Source: Streptomyces sp. NBC_00490 (GTDB lineage: Bacteria > Actinomycetota > Actinomycetes > Streptomycetales > Streptomycetaceae). Taken from it: a DNA stretch of 64,000 nucleotides. Shown here piece by piece: positions 56,705 through 64,000 of the stretch. Numbering within the stretch: the stretch's first letter is position 1; every line of letters begins with the position of its first letter. Location of the stretch: NCBI RefSeq assembly GCF_036013645.1, contig NZ_CP107869.1:6138001-6202000 (forward strand), in the 5' to 3' direction. Below the pieces are notes generated by a model. The model made no database searches, had not been told where the DNA came from, and worked only from the letters and a program-made list of their open reading frames with translations. The position numbers were made by a program, and so were the translations under genes.

Positions 56705-58315
56705 ATGACGGACTCGAAGGCTTCGGCTCAGGCCACCAACCCCCTCGCCCCCGCCCCTGAGGGCGCCCGGACCGCCGCCGACGTGGTCACCCCGGAGCTG
56801 ATCGCCCAGCTCACCAAGGGTGTGGTCGGCTCCGGTCGGACCGCCAACCACACGCCGTTCACCGGCGAGAAGCTGGCCGACCTGCCCGAGTCGACGCCGC
56901 AGGACGTCGAGAAGGCCTACGCGGCGGCCCGCAAGGCGCAGGCCGTGTGGGAGCGGACGCCCGTACGACAGCGCGCCGCCGTGCTGCTCCGCTTCCACGA
57001 CCTGGTGCTCGCCCGCCAGGCCGAGGTCCTCGACCTCATCCAGCTGGAGACCGGCAAGGCCCGGCTGCACGCCCACGAGGAGGTGCAGGCCGTCGCGGTC
57101 GCCGCCCGCCACTACGGCCGCAGGGCGCCCTCCTACCTGCGGCCCAAGCGGCACGCGGGCGCCATGCCGACCCTCACCAAGGTCACCGAGCTGCGCCACC
57201 CGCGGGGCGTGGTCGGCCAGATCGCCCCCTGGAACTACCCCCTGGAGCTGTCCGTCGGCGACGCGCTCCCCGCCTTCGTCGCGGGCAACGCGGTCGTGAT
57301 GAAGCCGGACACCGAGACCTGCCTGACCGCCCTGTGGGCGCGTGACCTGCTGATCGAGGCCGGGCTGCCCGCCGACGTCTTCCAGGTCGTCCTCGGCGAG
57401 GGCCCCGTCGTCGGCCCCGAGGTCGTCCGGCACGCCGACTACGTCTCCTTCACCGGCTCCACCCGCACCGGCCGCGAGGTCGCCCAGGGCGCCGCCGCCC
57501 GCCTCATCGGCGTCTCGCTCGAACTCGGCGGCAAGAACGCGATGTTGGTGCTGGAGGACGCCGACATCGAGAAGGCGGCGGCGGGCGCGGTCCGTGCCTG
57601 CTTCTCCTCCGCCGGTCAACTCTGCATCTCCATCGAGCGGTTGTACGTCCACGAGTCGATCGCCGACGCCTTCCTGGAGCGCTTCGCCGCCCGCACCAAG
57701 GCCATGCGGCTCGGCACGTCCCTCGCCTACGGCGCCGACATGGGCTCCCTCGTCGGCGAGCGCCAGCTGGAGACCGTCACCCGGCACGTCGAGGAGGCCG
57801 TCTCCAAGGGCGCCACGGTCGTCGCCGGCGGTGTCGCCCGCCCGGACATCGGCCCGTACTTCTTCGAGCCCACGATCCTGGACGGCGTGACCGAGCCCAT
57901 GGCGATCTGCGCGGAGGAGACCTTCGGCCCGGTCGTCTCCATCTACCGCTTCAAGACCGACGACGAGGCCGTCGCACAGGCCAACTCCACGTCGTACGGC
58001 CTCAATTCCTCGGTCTGGACGAAGGACGGCAAGCGCGGCCGCGAGGTCGCCGCCCGGCTGCGCACCGGCACGGTCAACGTCAACGAGGGCTACGCGCCCG
58101 CCTACGGCAGCGTCCAGTCCCCGATGGGCGGCATGAAGGACTCCGGGCTCGGCCGCCGCCACGGCTCCGAGGGCATCCTCAAGTACACGGAGGCCCAGAC
58201 GGTGGCCCAGCAGCGGCTGCTCCCGATGGCGCCGTCGCTGGGCATGAGCGACGAGGCGTACGCCCAGTTCATGAGCCGCAGCCTGCGCCTGATGAAGGCG
58301 TTCCGCTTCCGCTAG
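56705..58315 (+). CDS. gabD2: Succinate-semialdehyde dehydrogenase (NADP+)
   Basis: Oxidises succinate semialdehyde to succinate, the last step of GABA catabolism or of a 2-oxoglutarate bypass. The 536-residue ALDH has VVGQIAPWNYPLELSVGDAL, FTGSTRTGREVAQ, catalytic Glu273 in SLELGGKN and nucleophile Cys307 in SAGQLCISIER. It is closest in style to the mycobacterial GabD2 type (N-terminal extension of about 40 residues). An 18-bp palindrome upstream may regulate it, and the GMC oxidoreductase gene follows 54 bases later. Confidence 0.9.
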   Translation: MTDSKASAQATNPLAPAPEGARTAADVVTPELIAQLTKGVVGSGRTANHTPFTGEKLADLPESTPQDVEKAYAAARKAQAVWERTPVRQRAAVLLRFHDLVLARQAEVLDLIQLETGKARLHAHEEVQAVAVAARHYGRRAPSYLRPKRHAGAMPTLTKVTELRHPRGVVGQIAPWNYPLELSVGDALPAFVAGNAVVMKPDTETCLTALWARDLLIEAGLPADVFQVVLGEGPVVGPEVVRHADYVSFTGSTRTGREVAQGAAARLIGVSLELGGKNAMLVLEDADIEKAAAGAVRACFSSAGQLCISIERLYVHESIADAFLERFAARTKAMRLGTSLAYGADMGSLVGERQLETVTRHVEEAVSKGATVVAGGVARPDIGPYFFEPTILDGVTEPMAICAEETFGPVVSIYRFKTDDEAVAQANSTSYGLNSSVWTKDGKRGREVAARLRTGTVNVNEGYAPAYGSVQSPMGGMKDSGLGRRHGSEGILKYTEAQTVAQQRLLPMAPSLGMSDEAYAQFMSRSLRLMKAFRFR

Positions 58316-58369
58316 GACCGACCCGCACCACACGCTCGAAGCACTGCACGCTCAAAGGAGAGAACGCAC

Positions 58370-60148
58370 GTGCCCCAGGACGCTTACGACTACGACGTGA
58401 TCGTCGTCGGATCCGGTTTCGGCGGATCCGTCACCGCCCTCCGCCTCACCGAAAAGGGCTACCGCGTAGGCGTCCTGGAGGCCGGCCGCCGCTTCACCCC
58501 GGGCACCCTCCCCAAGAACTCCTGGGACCTCAAGAACTACCTCTGGGCACCCCGGCTCGGCATGTACGGGCTCCAGCGCATCCATCTGCTGGGCAACGTG
58601 ATGGTGCTCGCGGGCGCGGGCGTCGGCGGTGGTTCCCTGAACTACGCCAACACCCTCTACGTGCCGCCGAAGCCGTTCTTCGAGGACCCGCAGTGGCGTG
58701 ACATCACGGACTGGGAAGAGGAGTTGAAGCCGTACTACGACCAGGCGCAGCGCATGCTCGGCGTACGGCTCAACCCGACGATGACCCCGTCCGACGTCCA
58801 TCTGAAGGCGGCGGCCCAGCGGATGGGCGTCGGGGACACCTTCCACATGGCGCCCGTCGGGGTGTTCTTCGGCGACGGCCAGGACGCCGACGGCGCGGTG
58901 AAGGCGAAACCCGGCGAGCGGGTCGCGGACCCGTACTTCGGTGGCGCGGGGCCGGACCGCAGGGCGTGCGCCGAGTGCGGTGAGTGCATGACCGGCTGCC
59001 GTCACGGTGCGAAGAACACCCTCAACGAGAACTACCTGTACCTCGCCGAGAAGGCGGGCGCGGTGGTGTTCCCCATGACGACGGTCGTCTCGGTCACGGA
59101 CGACTCCCAGGGCGGGTACGCGATCGCCACCCTGCCGACGGACCAGCAGCGCAAGGCCAAGGGCCGCACCTTCAAGGCCCGCCGTGTCGTCCTCGCCGCC
59201 GGCACCTACGGGACCCAGACCCTGCTGCACCGCATGAAGGCGGGCGGCCAGCTGCCGCACCTGTCCGAAAAGCTGGGCGAGCTGACCCGCACCAACTCCG
59301 AGGCACTGGTCGGCGCGCAGACCAGCGACCGGCGCTACCGCAAGGCGACCGGCGACAAGCGGGCCGACTTCACCCGGGGCGTGGCCATCACCTCGTCCAT
59401 CCACCCGGACGCGAACACCCATATCGAGCCGGTCCGCTACGGCAAGGGCTCCAACTCGATGGGCGGCCTGTCCATCCTCCAGGTCCCGTACACCGAGGGC
59501 TCCTCGCGGGTCCTGGCCTGGATGACGAACGCGGCCCGGCATCCCCTGCTGGTGCTGCGCTCCCTCTCCAACCGCCGCTGGTCGGAGCGGACCATCATCG
59601 GCCTGGTGATGCAGTCGCTGGACAACTCCCTGACGACGTACCTGAAGCCGGACGGCGTGGGCAAGGGCCTGCTCACCGCCCGCCAGGGCCACGGAGCCCC
59701 CAACCCCAAGCAGATCAGGGCCGCTTCGGAGGGCGCGTCGGCGATCGCGGCCGAGATCAACGGCTTCGCGGGCTCCAACGTCGGCGAGCTGATGGGCACC
59801 CCGCTCACCGCCCACTTCCTCGGCGGCTGCCCCATCGGCGCCACCGCCGAGGACGGGGTGATCGACCCGTACCACCGCCTCTACGGCCACCCCGGCATCT
59901 CGGTCGTCGACGGCGCCGCGGTCTCGGCGAACCTCGGAGTGAACCCGTCCCTGACGATCACCGCCCAGGCGGAGCGGGCGATGTCGTTCTGGCCCAACAA
60001 GGGCGAGGCGGACCCGCGTCCGGCGCAGGGAGCGGCGTACGAACGTCTGAAGCCGATCGAGCCGCGGACGGCGACGGTACCGGCGGAGGCGTTCGGCGCG
60101 CTGCGGCTGCCGTTCCTGGGGATACCGGCGGTGCCGCCGAAGAAGTAG
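58370..60148 (+). CDS. GMC-family oxidoreductase (ChoD-like)
   Basis: A 592-residue FAD flavoprotein. The N-terminal Rossmann motif is VIVVGSGFGGSVTALRLTEK, and NVMVLAGAGVGGGSLNYANT marks the FAD ring loop. A Cys-rich segment CAECGECMTGCRHGAKNTLN is inserted, and the C-terminal GMC part includes FLGGCPIGATAEDGVIDPY and SVVDGAAVSANLGVNPSLTI. It resembles the mycobacterial cholesterol-oxidase-like ChoD, but the sterol substrate is not proven. GTG 58370 follows AAAGGAGAG. There is no signal peptide, so it acts in the cytoplasm. Confidence 0.88.
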   Translation: MPQDAYDYDVIVVGSGFGGSVTALRLTEKGYRVGVLEAGRRFTPGTLPKNSWDLKNYLWAPRLGMYGLQRIHLLGNVMVLAGAGVGGGSLNYANTLYVPPKPFFEDPQWRDITDWEEELKPYYDQAQRMLGVRLNPTMTPSDVHLKAAAQRMGVGDTFHMAPVGVFFGDGQDADGAVKAKPGERVADPYFGGAGPDRRACAECGECMTGCRHGAKNTLNENYLYLAEKAGAVVFPMTTVVSVTDDSQGGYAIATLPTDQQRKAKGRTFKARRVVLAAGTYGTQTLLHRMKAGGQLPHLSEKLGELTRTNSEALVGAQTSDRRYRKATGDKRADFTRGVAITSSIHPDANTHIEPVRYGKGSNSMGGLSILQVPYTEGSSRVLAWMTNAARHPLLVLRSLSNRRWSERTIIGLVMQSLDNSLTTYLKPDGVGKGLLTARQGHGAPNPKQIRAASEGASAIAAEINGFAGSNVGELMGTPLTAHFLGGCPIGATAEDGVIDPYHRLYGHPGISVVDGAAVSANLGVNPSLTITAQAERAMSFWPNKGEADPRPAQGAAYERLKPIEPRTATVPAEAFGALRLPFLGIPAVPPKK

Positions 60149-60173
60149 CCCCGCCCTAGCCGCTGCGCACATG

Positions 60174-60217
60174 AAGAGAAGGACCTGCACCCCCCTCCGA
60201 GCGCAGGTCCTTCTCTT
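60174..60217 (+). terminator. Intrinsic terminator after the GMC oxidoreductase gene
   Basis: AAGAGAAGGACCTGC and its complement, with a 14-base loop, followed by TTGTCTTG. It is a textbook U-run terminator, rare in this genome, and shared with the convergent cell-surface gene. Confidence 0.85.
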
Positions 60218-60242
60218 TGTCTTGCAGCCTTACGGCCGGGCT

Positions 60243-61277
60243 CTAGCCCTCCGCGCCGGCCTTGCGGCGACGCATCGCGAAGACGGCGCCGGCACCGGCG
60301 ACGATCGCGGCACCGCCGACGAGACCGATGGTCGGCAGCGCCGAGCTGGAGCCGGTGTCGGCGAGGTTGCCCGTCGGCAGCTCGGAGACGTCACCCTGCG
60401 GCTTCTTCACCGAGTCCTTGCCGTTGTCGCTCGGGTCGGCCGTGCCCGGGTCCGGGTTGGGCGAGCCGGCCTTCAGGACCTCGAAGTCGTACTGGGCCCA
60501 GCCCTCGGCGATGCAGTCCTGGCCGTCGACGTTGTCCAGGTAGGCGCCGGAGCCGAAGGAGTAGGCGTCGCCGGCCGGGGCCTTGGAGCCGATGCTGACG
60601 CGCAGGTCGACGGACTTGCTCTTGCCGGCCTTCAGCGCGTCGACGTAGAAGAAGTAGTCACCGGCGAAGGTCTCGTCGCCGATGCGGTCCCAGGTGCCGG
60701 TCTCGGTGTTCTTGAACTCCAGGTCGACGTACGGGCTGAGCCACTTCGAATCGTCGAGCTCGTAGTTCTCGACCTCGGCGTAGAACGCGACGCCGTCGAC
60801 CGTGGTGCCGGAGTCGTTGGTGACGACCAGCTTGAAGTTGTGGAAGCCGTCACCGGCGACGATCTTGCCCGGCAGGCCCTTGATGTCCGCGGACACCTTG
60901 GCGTCCGCGTAGTCCTTGTCGACGTCCTCGCAGTAGGGGACGTCCGGGTCGGTCGGCTCCTCGCTCGGCTCGGCCGACTCGGAGGGCTCGGGCTCGTCCG
61001 ACTCGGTCGCCGTGGCCGTGGCCGTCGCGGTGTCGGTCGCCGTGGCGGTGGCGGTCGTCGTCGCCGTGTCGGTCGGGAGCGCGGTGTCGGTGGGCAGCGC
61101 GGTGTCCGTCGGGGTCGGCTCGGCCGTGTCGGTCGGCTCGTCCGTCGGCGTGCTGGTGACCGTCTCGGTAGGAGTCGGAGTCGTCTCGTCCGCGAACGCG
61201 ACAGGCGCGGACAGCAGCGCGAGCGGGGCTATGACAGCCGTCGCGGCCGCTGCGGCCATGGCACGGCGAAGCTTCAT
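60243..61277 (-). CDS. Sortase-anchored (LADTG) cell-surface protein
   Basis: A 344-residue wall protein. ATG 61277 opens a signal peptide (MKLRRAMAAAAATAVIAPLA, cleavage near AFA-DE). A Thr/Pro/Ala low-complexity stalk of about 100 residues (TPTETVTSTPTDEPTDT) leads to a globular beta-rich domain with two cysteines (CEDVDKDY, GQDCIAEGWAQYDFEVL). The C-terminus has the sorting signal LADTG, a hydrophobic helix (TIGLVGGAAIVAGAGAVFAM) and a basic tail. LAxTG is the class E sortase motif of streptomycetes. The ligand or partner is unknown. Confidence 0.88.
   Translation of the reverse strand: MKLRRAMAAAAATAVIAPLALLSAPVAFADETTPTPTETVTSTPTDEPTDTAEPTPTDTALPTDTALPTDTATTTATATATDTATATATATESDEPEPSESAEPSEEPTDPDVPYCEDVDKDYADAKVSADIKGLPGKIVAGDGFHNFKLVVTNDSGTTVDGVAFYAEVENYELDDSKWLSPYVDLEFKNTETGTWDRIGDETFAGDYFFYVDALKAGKSKSVDLRVSIGSKAPAGDAYSFGSGAYLDNVDGQDCIAEGWAQYDFEVLKAGSPNPDPGTADPSDNGKDSVKKPQGDVSELPTGNLADTGSSSALPTIGLVGGAAIVAGAGAVFAMRRRKAGAEG
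61003..61160 (-). repeat. Tandem GTCGCCGTGG-type repeats coding the Thr/Ala/Pro stalk
   Basis: Short degenerate repeats encode alternating TATATD and PTDTALPTDTA units in the surface protein stalk. Variable length between strains is expected. Confidence 0.75.
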
Positions 61278-61457
61278 CAATGACCTCAGGAAGTCCGGTG
61301 TGCTGCGTGTCGCAGCACGTGAGTGGGGCTTGATGGGCCCCGCCTGTGGGGTGCGGGTGTGGCCCGTGGTTCGCCTGGTTTGATTCGCGAAGCCTGTGAA
61401 TGGTTGCCCCCGCATTCACAGAAACCTTATGTGGCCTGAGTCACATTCGGATTGCGC

Positions 61458-61487
61458 TTGTGAAAGTGCTTTCTCAGCCCATAGAAC
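61458..61487 (+). promoter_or_regulatory. Promoter of the 61495 gene, probably leaderless
   Basis: TTGTGA (61458-61463), an 18-base spacer and TAGAAC (61482-61487). The expected start point falls at 61494-61495, the first base of the GTG start codon, which has no ribosome-binding site. Confidence 0.6.
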
Positions 61488-61494
61488 TGCCGTC

Positions 61495-62601
61495 GTGTCT
61501 GACAAGCCGTCCGAGGACTCCTCCTCGACCCCCGAAGTCCCCGACGACGTCTGGGAACAGTTCGCGCGCGCCAACGAGCGGGAGGCTCCGAAGGAGCCGT
61601 CCGCGCGCGCCCGCATGGTGACCGAGCGCCTGCGGCAGCAGGAGGCCCGCGGCGAGACGCCCGAGAGCTGGCGTCCGGGTCCGCCGCTCCAGGACAAGAG
61701 GCGCGGCCGGCGGGTGTGGACGGTCCTCGGTCTGCTCCTCGCCCTCGTCGTGGCCGTCGTGGCGCTGAAGCCGTCGCTGCTGCCGGGCGACCCCTTCGGC
61801 AGCGGGACCTCCGACTCCGGGGCACCGCTCCCCGAGGAGACCGCGGCCCCCACCGCCCCACCTTCCGCCGCGGCCCCCGCGACACCCACCCTGGACGATC
61901 CGTTCGCCGGCTCCCCGGCCAAGCGCTGGGCCGACGGCAAGGCCGGCATCCTCGCACCGAAGGCGGAAGCGGTCGGCGGACGGTCGAAGGCGGAGGTCGC
62001 CCAGGCCCTTCGGCTGACCAGGGAACTGCTGATCTCCTCGAACCTCGACCCGGCGACACTGCGCGGCGAACGCCCCGAGGCGGCGCTGAACATATTGGAC
62101 CCGAAGCAGAAGGACGTCCTCTCGGGGCTGAGGACCGCCCTGAGCGAGCCGGACGAGAAGCACGACCCGCTGTCGATGTTCACCCGCTTCGACCCGGACG
62201 AGGTCCGGCCGGTCGGCGACATCGTGAAGGTGCGCGGCCGGATGACGTTCGAGGCGGGCGAGGGCGCCGCCGTCGCCGTCCACGCCGACTACACCTTCGT
62301 CTACCCGGTGGTCCGCGCCGACGGCTCGACCGAGGTGACCCGCATCATCGTCCGCCGCGTCCTCGACCTCGAACTCTCCGACCCGGCCAGGTACGACATC
62401 ACCCCCGGCAAGCTCACCGTCCTGCGGCACGACCGGGACGCCGGCAACTCGGCCTGCGGCGCCCACGACGGCTGGTTCCACCCGCAGTTCCCCTCGGACG
62501 CCCCGACGAGCGCGCCCCCCTCGGGCCCGACGTCGGACCCGTACGACCGCAGCGAGGACATCCGTGAGGGGCAGGACTGCGGGACCGTCTCCCGCGTCTG
62601 A
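61495..62601 (+). CDS. Hypothetical single-pass membrane protein
   Basis: A 368-residue protein with GTG start at 61495 (probably leaderless). The acidic cytoplasmic N-terminus (DSSSTPEVPDDVWEQFARAN) is followed by a membrane helix (VWTVLGLLLALVVAVVALKP, about 77-97) and a Pro/Ala linker. An extracellular domain (about 135-350; RSKAEVAQALRLTRELLISS, VAVHADYTFVYPVVRADGST, IIVRRVLDLELSDP) follows. It is common in streptomycetes near guaA, to my recollection, and has no assigned function. A strong terminator follows. Confidence 0.8.
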   Translation: MSDKPSEDSSSTPEVPDDVWEQFARANEREAPKEPSARARMVTERLRQQEARGETPESWRPGPPLQDKRRGRRVWTVLGLLLALVVAVVALKPSLLPGDPFGSGTSDSGAPLPEETAAPTAPPSAAAPATPTLDDPFAGSPAKRWADGKAGILAPKAEAVGGRSKAEVAQALRLTRELLISSNLDPATLRGERPEAALNILDPKQKDVLSGLRTALSEPDEKHDPLSMFTRFDPDEVRPVGDIVKVRGRMTFEAGEGAAVAVHADYTFVYPVVRADGSTEVTRIIVRRVLDLELSDPARYDITPGKLTVLRHDRDAGNSACGAHDGWFHPQFPSDAPTSAPPSGPTSDPYDRSEDIREGQDCGTVSRV

Positions 62602-62639
62602 CGCACGGCGCTCCGAGATGGGCAGGGCCGGGGCGCGGC

Positions 62640-62674
62640 GAAGGGCCCCGCGGGACGGAGCCGCGGGGCCCTTC
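62640..62674 (+). terminator. Terminator after the membrane protein gene
   Basis: A perfect 14-bp stem GAAGGGCCCCGCGG and its complement, loop of seven, followed by TTTCGTC. It separates the gene from the intergenic RNA candidate. Confidence 0.85.
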
Positions 62675-62905
62675 TTTCGTCAGCACCGGCGTCAGGGCAG
62701 CACCGGTGCCTGGGAGCGGCGCCGGGGGGTTGCGCCGCTTGCCTCGCGTGCCCGGGTCGGCGCCCCGGCGCAGTCGGGGCGCACGGTTGGTCTCGACCTC
62801 TGGCAGTGCGGGAGGACAAAGGCGATGTGGTTGTCTGCGAGGGGACTTGGGCTTTGTAGGCATCGTGCTGGAAGGACCCGGACACCGCAACCGTTCGGCC
62901 CGGGC

Positions 62906-62935
62906 TTGTACGTGTTCCCGTACTTTGCCTGTACT
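62906..62935 (+). promoter_or_regulatory. Promoter candidate for an intergenic RNA
   Basis: TTGTAC (62906-62911), an 18-base spacer and TGTACT (62930-62935), in a 592-base stretch with no convincing gene. The predicted start is near 62942. Confidence 0.45.
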
Positions 62936-62941
62936 CGTCTG

Positions 62942-63106
62942 TGCACTTTTCCGTCGGCCGGCCCCGGGCGTCCCCGGAGCCGGCCGTTCTTGGGTGACCG
63001 GGCTGCTGTCCCCTGCCGTCCGGTCACTTACCTGGGACGAGGTCCCACGACGTACGGCACGATCCGTACGTCTCATCGCCCCAGCGAGCCACGCGTGGTT
63101 TTTTCG
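62942..63106 (+). ncRNA. Candidate structured small RNA
   Basis: From the predicted start, four hairpins follow in succession: 62955-62986 (GC stem with one mismatch), 62994-63027 (GTGACCGG/CCGGTCAC), 63033-63047 (TGGGAC/GTCCCA) and 63049-63072 (perfect 9-bp GACGTACGG/CCGTACGTC). A short hairpin CCACGCGTGG with six T (63089-63104) ends the element. The stretch lacks a streptomycete-like reading frame. It is not 6S, RNase P, SRP or tmRNA by any motif I can see. Confidence 0.45.
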
Positions 63107-63193
63107 GGCCCGCCCCTGGCTGGCGCGGACACCCCACCAACGAAGCGGTCCGCGTCCCGGTCACGCGCCGTACGGGTGAGGCGGGGCCCGAAC

Positions 63194-63475
63194 TCAGATG
63201 CGACCGCGGCACAGTTCGAGAAGGGTCATCGCGAGGGAGGTGCCCGGCCTGCCCAGCGCCTCGCTGTAGTGGGTGAGGACCTCCATCTCGCGGGAGAGGT
63301 TCACGCGCCGGCCGCCGGAGGTGATCCGCGCCTCCTGGATGACGGCGGACACGGCCATCCGTTCCTGGATCAGACCGATGATCCGGTCGTCGAGCGCGTC
63401 GATGCGCTCACGGGCGCCGGTGATCACGTCCGCGGCCTCGGAGGTACGGGCGCCGGTCACGTCGATGGCGGTCAT
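63194..63475 (-). CDS. Chorismate mutase (AroQ class)
   Basis: Converts chorismate to prephenate, the branch step to Phe and Tyr. The 93-residue all-helical product shows ARERIDALDDRIIGLIQERM and AVIQEARITSGGRRVNLSRE, with the usual Arg/Glu active-site pattern; Arg stands where Lys39 of the E. coli domain lies. ATG 63475 follows GAGGAG. Upstream are a leader peptide and terminator-like hairpin (see 63538-63664), suggesting attenuation. It lies next to guaA, its usual place in Streptomyces. Confidence 0.92.
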   Translation of the reverse strand: MTAIDVTGARTSEAADVITGARERIDALDDRIIGLIQERMAVSAVIQEARITSGGRRVNLSREMEVLTHYSEALGRPGTSLAMTLLELCRGRI

Positions 63476-63537
63476 AGGGGGCTCCTCGTCTGGAAGGGGT
63501 CGAGGTGCCCCGGAGCGGCAGGGTCCGCGGGAAACGA

Positions 63538-63572
63538 CAGGCGCCCCGGACCTTGTCGGCCCGGGGCGCCTG
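63538..63572 (-). terminator. Attenuator hairpin upstream of chorismate mutase
   Basis: A perfect 12-bp stem CAGGCGCCCCGG / CCGGGGCGCCTG with an 11-base loop, followed on the minus strand by TCGTTTCCC. It stands between the leader peptide stop (20 bases) and the gene (62 bases), in the classic attenuator position. Confidence 0.7.
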
Positions 63573-63592
63573 GGAAGTCGCTTGTCAGTAGC

Positions 63593-63664
63593 TCAAGCAG
63601 CACGACCATGGCAGCCGGCGGGCCGGGTGCCATAGGTAAAGAGGAAGGTCGGGTGCGTGAGCAT
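63593..63664 (-). CDS. Leader peptide with Phe/Phe/Tyr codons
   Basis: ATG 63664 opens a 23-codon frame (MLTHPTFLFTYGTRP..., ending in GRAA). Phe-Leu-Phe-Thr-Tyr at codons 7-11 puts three aromatic codons in five, exactly the end products of the downstream chorismate mutase branch. There is no ribosome-binding site, but the start codon is at the predicted transcription start, so it should be translated as a leaderless message. The stop precedes the attenuator hairpin by 20 bases. Confidence 0.7.
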   Translation of the reverse strand: MLTHPTFLFTYGTRPAGCHGRAA

Positions 63665-63670
63665 GGGAGC

Positions 63671-63699
63671 AGTATGCCGCGCCCCGCGGGGGCGTCCAA
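63671..63699 (-). promoter_or_regulatory. Promoter of the chorismate mutase leader
   Basis: On the minus strand TTGGAC (63699-63694), a 17-base spacer and CATACT (63676-63671) give a start near 63664, the first base of the leader peptide ATG. Confidence 0.7.
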
Positions 63700-63754
63700 C
63701 CCGGTTCGCATCGTGAGACAGGGCTTGCCCCGGGACCGGCCCCGCCGCGCCCGG

Positions 63755-63760
63755 TAGACT
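63755..63760 (+). promoter_or_regulatory. guaA promoter -10 element
   Basis: TAGACT is a good -10 hexamer 40 bases before guaA; the -35 region is GC-rich and does not match a consensus. The divergent chorismate mutase promoter lies about 60 bases away. Confidence 0.5.
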
Positions 63761-63799
63761 CGGCCCCACACACACCTCGCTCACGCCGGAAGGCAACCC

Positions 63800-64000
63800 G
63801 TGTCATCAGCGACCCCCGCCGCCGCCCCCGACACCGTCCTGGTCGTCGACTTCGGCGCGCAGTACGCCCAGCTCATCGCCCGCCGTGTCCGCGAGGCCCG
63901 GGTCTACAGCGAGATCGTGCCGAGCACCATGCCGGTCGCGGAGATGCTCGCCAAGAACCCGGCGGCGATCATCCTCTCCGGCGGCCCCTCCTCGGTCTAC
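63800..64000 (+). CDS. guaA: GMP synthase (glutamine-hydrolysing), 3' truncated
   Basis: Amidates XMP to GMP with glutamine and ATP. Only the first 67 residues are present: GTG 63800 with GGAAGG upstream, then [20 protein letters not shown] and [12 protein letters not shown], the start of the class I glutamine amidotransferase domain. The rest lies beyond the window. With guaB and guaB3 at 36.9-39.6 kb it completes the GMP branch. Confidence 0.95.
   Translation, partial: MSSATPAAAPDTVLVVDFGAQYAQLIARRVREARVYSEIVPSTMPVAEMLAKNPAAIILSGGPSSVY

Noticed and set aside
62692..63027. 111-codon minus-strand frame
   Set aside because: No ribosome-binding site, Arg/Pro-rich, runs through the GC hairpin; the RNA interpretation fits better.
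62942..63106. Identification of the RNA candidate as 6S, RNase P, SRP or tmRNA
   Set aside because: None of the conserved motifs of these RNAs is visible.
62564..63757. 397-codon plus-strand frame across the region before guaA
   Set aside because: It runs through a terminator, the hairpin region and antisense to chorismate mutase; composition is not protein-like.

Overview
The window is about 64 kb of very GC-rich DNA with strong third-position GC bias, frequent GTG starts, twin actinobacterial regulators (WhiD, BldM) and t6A, GroES/GroEL1, GuaB/GuaB3 and eukaryotic-type kinase loci. This is a Streptomyces chromosome core segment. From memory, the gene order matches the S. coelicolor SCO4740-SCO4785 neighbourhood (glmS ... 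whiD-bldM-shbA-guaB-guaB3-glpD-kinase cluster ... guaA). I see no insertion sequence, prophage, CRISPR, rRNA or tRNA.

Layout. (1) 1-12.3 kb: cell-wall and translation housekeeping: truncated glmS, acpS, NAD(P)H-hydrate repair, an L,D-transpeptidase, alr, an alpha/beta hydrolase and the t6A genes tsaE, tsaB, rimI and tsaD. These are interrupted by a secreted beta-helix protein, a 57-residue gene with a 24-bp operator, and a YkuD-like protein lacking its catalytic Cys. (2) 12.3-20.4 kb: plant-polymer use and envelope: a GH3 glucosidase and a GH10-CBM2 xylanase flanking a LacI regulator, with CGAAACTTTCG-type operators, then an LCP ligase and a secreted FG-GAP protein. (3) 20.5-25.5 kb: an ECF42-type sigma factor with its DGPF/YCII partner, a methyltransferase, two overlapping deacetylase lipoproteins and a frameshifted membrane gene. 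(4) 25.5-34.5 kb: the CIRCE-controlled groES-groEL1 locus, then a more accessory stretch (SnoaL-like protein, a 1,123-residue STAND-type NTPase, SDR, MOSC, LysR). (5) 34.5-39.7 kb: development and GMP synthesis: whiD, bldM (with a sigma-BldN promoter), shbA, guaB, guaB3. (6) 39.7-45 kb: two small membrane proteins, a nucleotide-sugar dehydrogenase homologue without the catalytic Cys, glpD and a serine hydrolase. (7) 45.2-56.6 kb: six tandem membrane Ser/Thr kinase-family genes, one a pseudokinase whose fold is split by a long low-complexity insert. (8) 56.7-64 kb: an aldehyde dehydrogenase, a ChoD-like GMC oxidoreductase, a sortase substrate, a single-pass membrane protein, a candidate structured sRNA, a chorismate mutase and the start of guaA.

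The most novel signals are at the right end. A leaderless Phe/Phe/Tyr-containing leader peptide followed by a 12-bp terminator hairpin precedes the chorismate mutase gene and looks like a ribosome-mediated attenuator. Between that gene and its neighbour is a promoter followed by four hairpins and a U-run, which looks like a small RNA. Three separate enzyme homologues (YkuD-like, nucleotide-sugar dehydrogenase, GuaB3) and one kinase have lost catalytic residues while keeping an intact frame.
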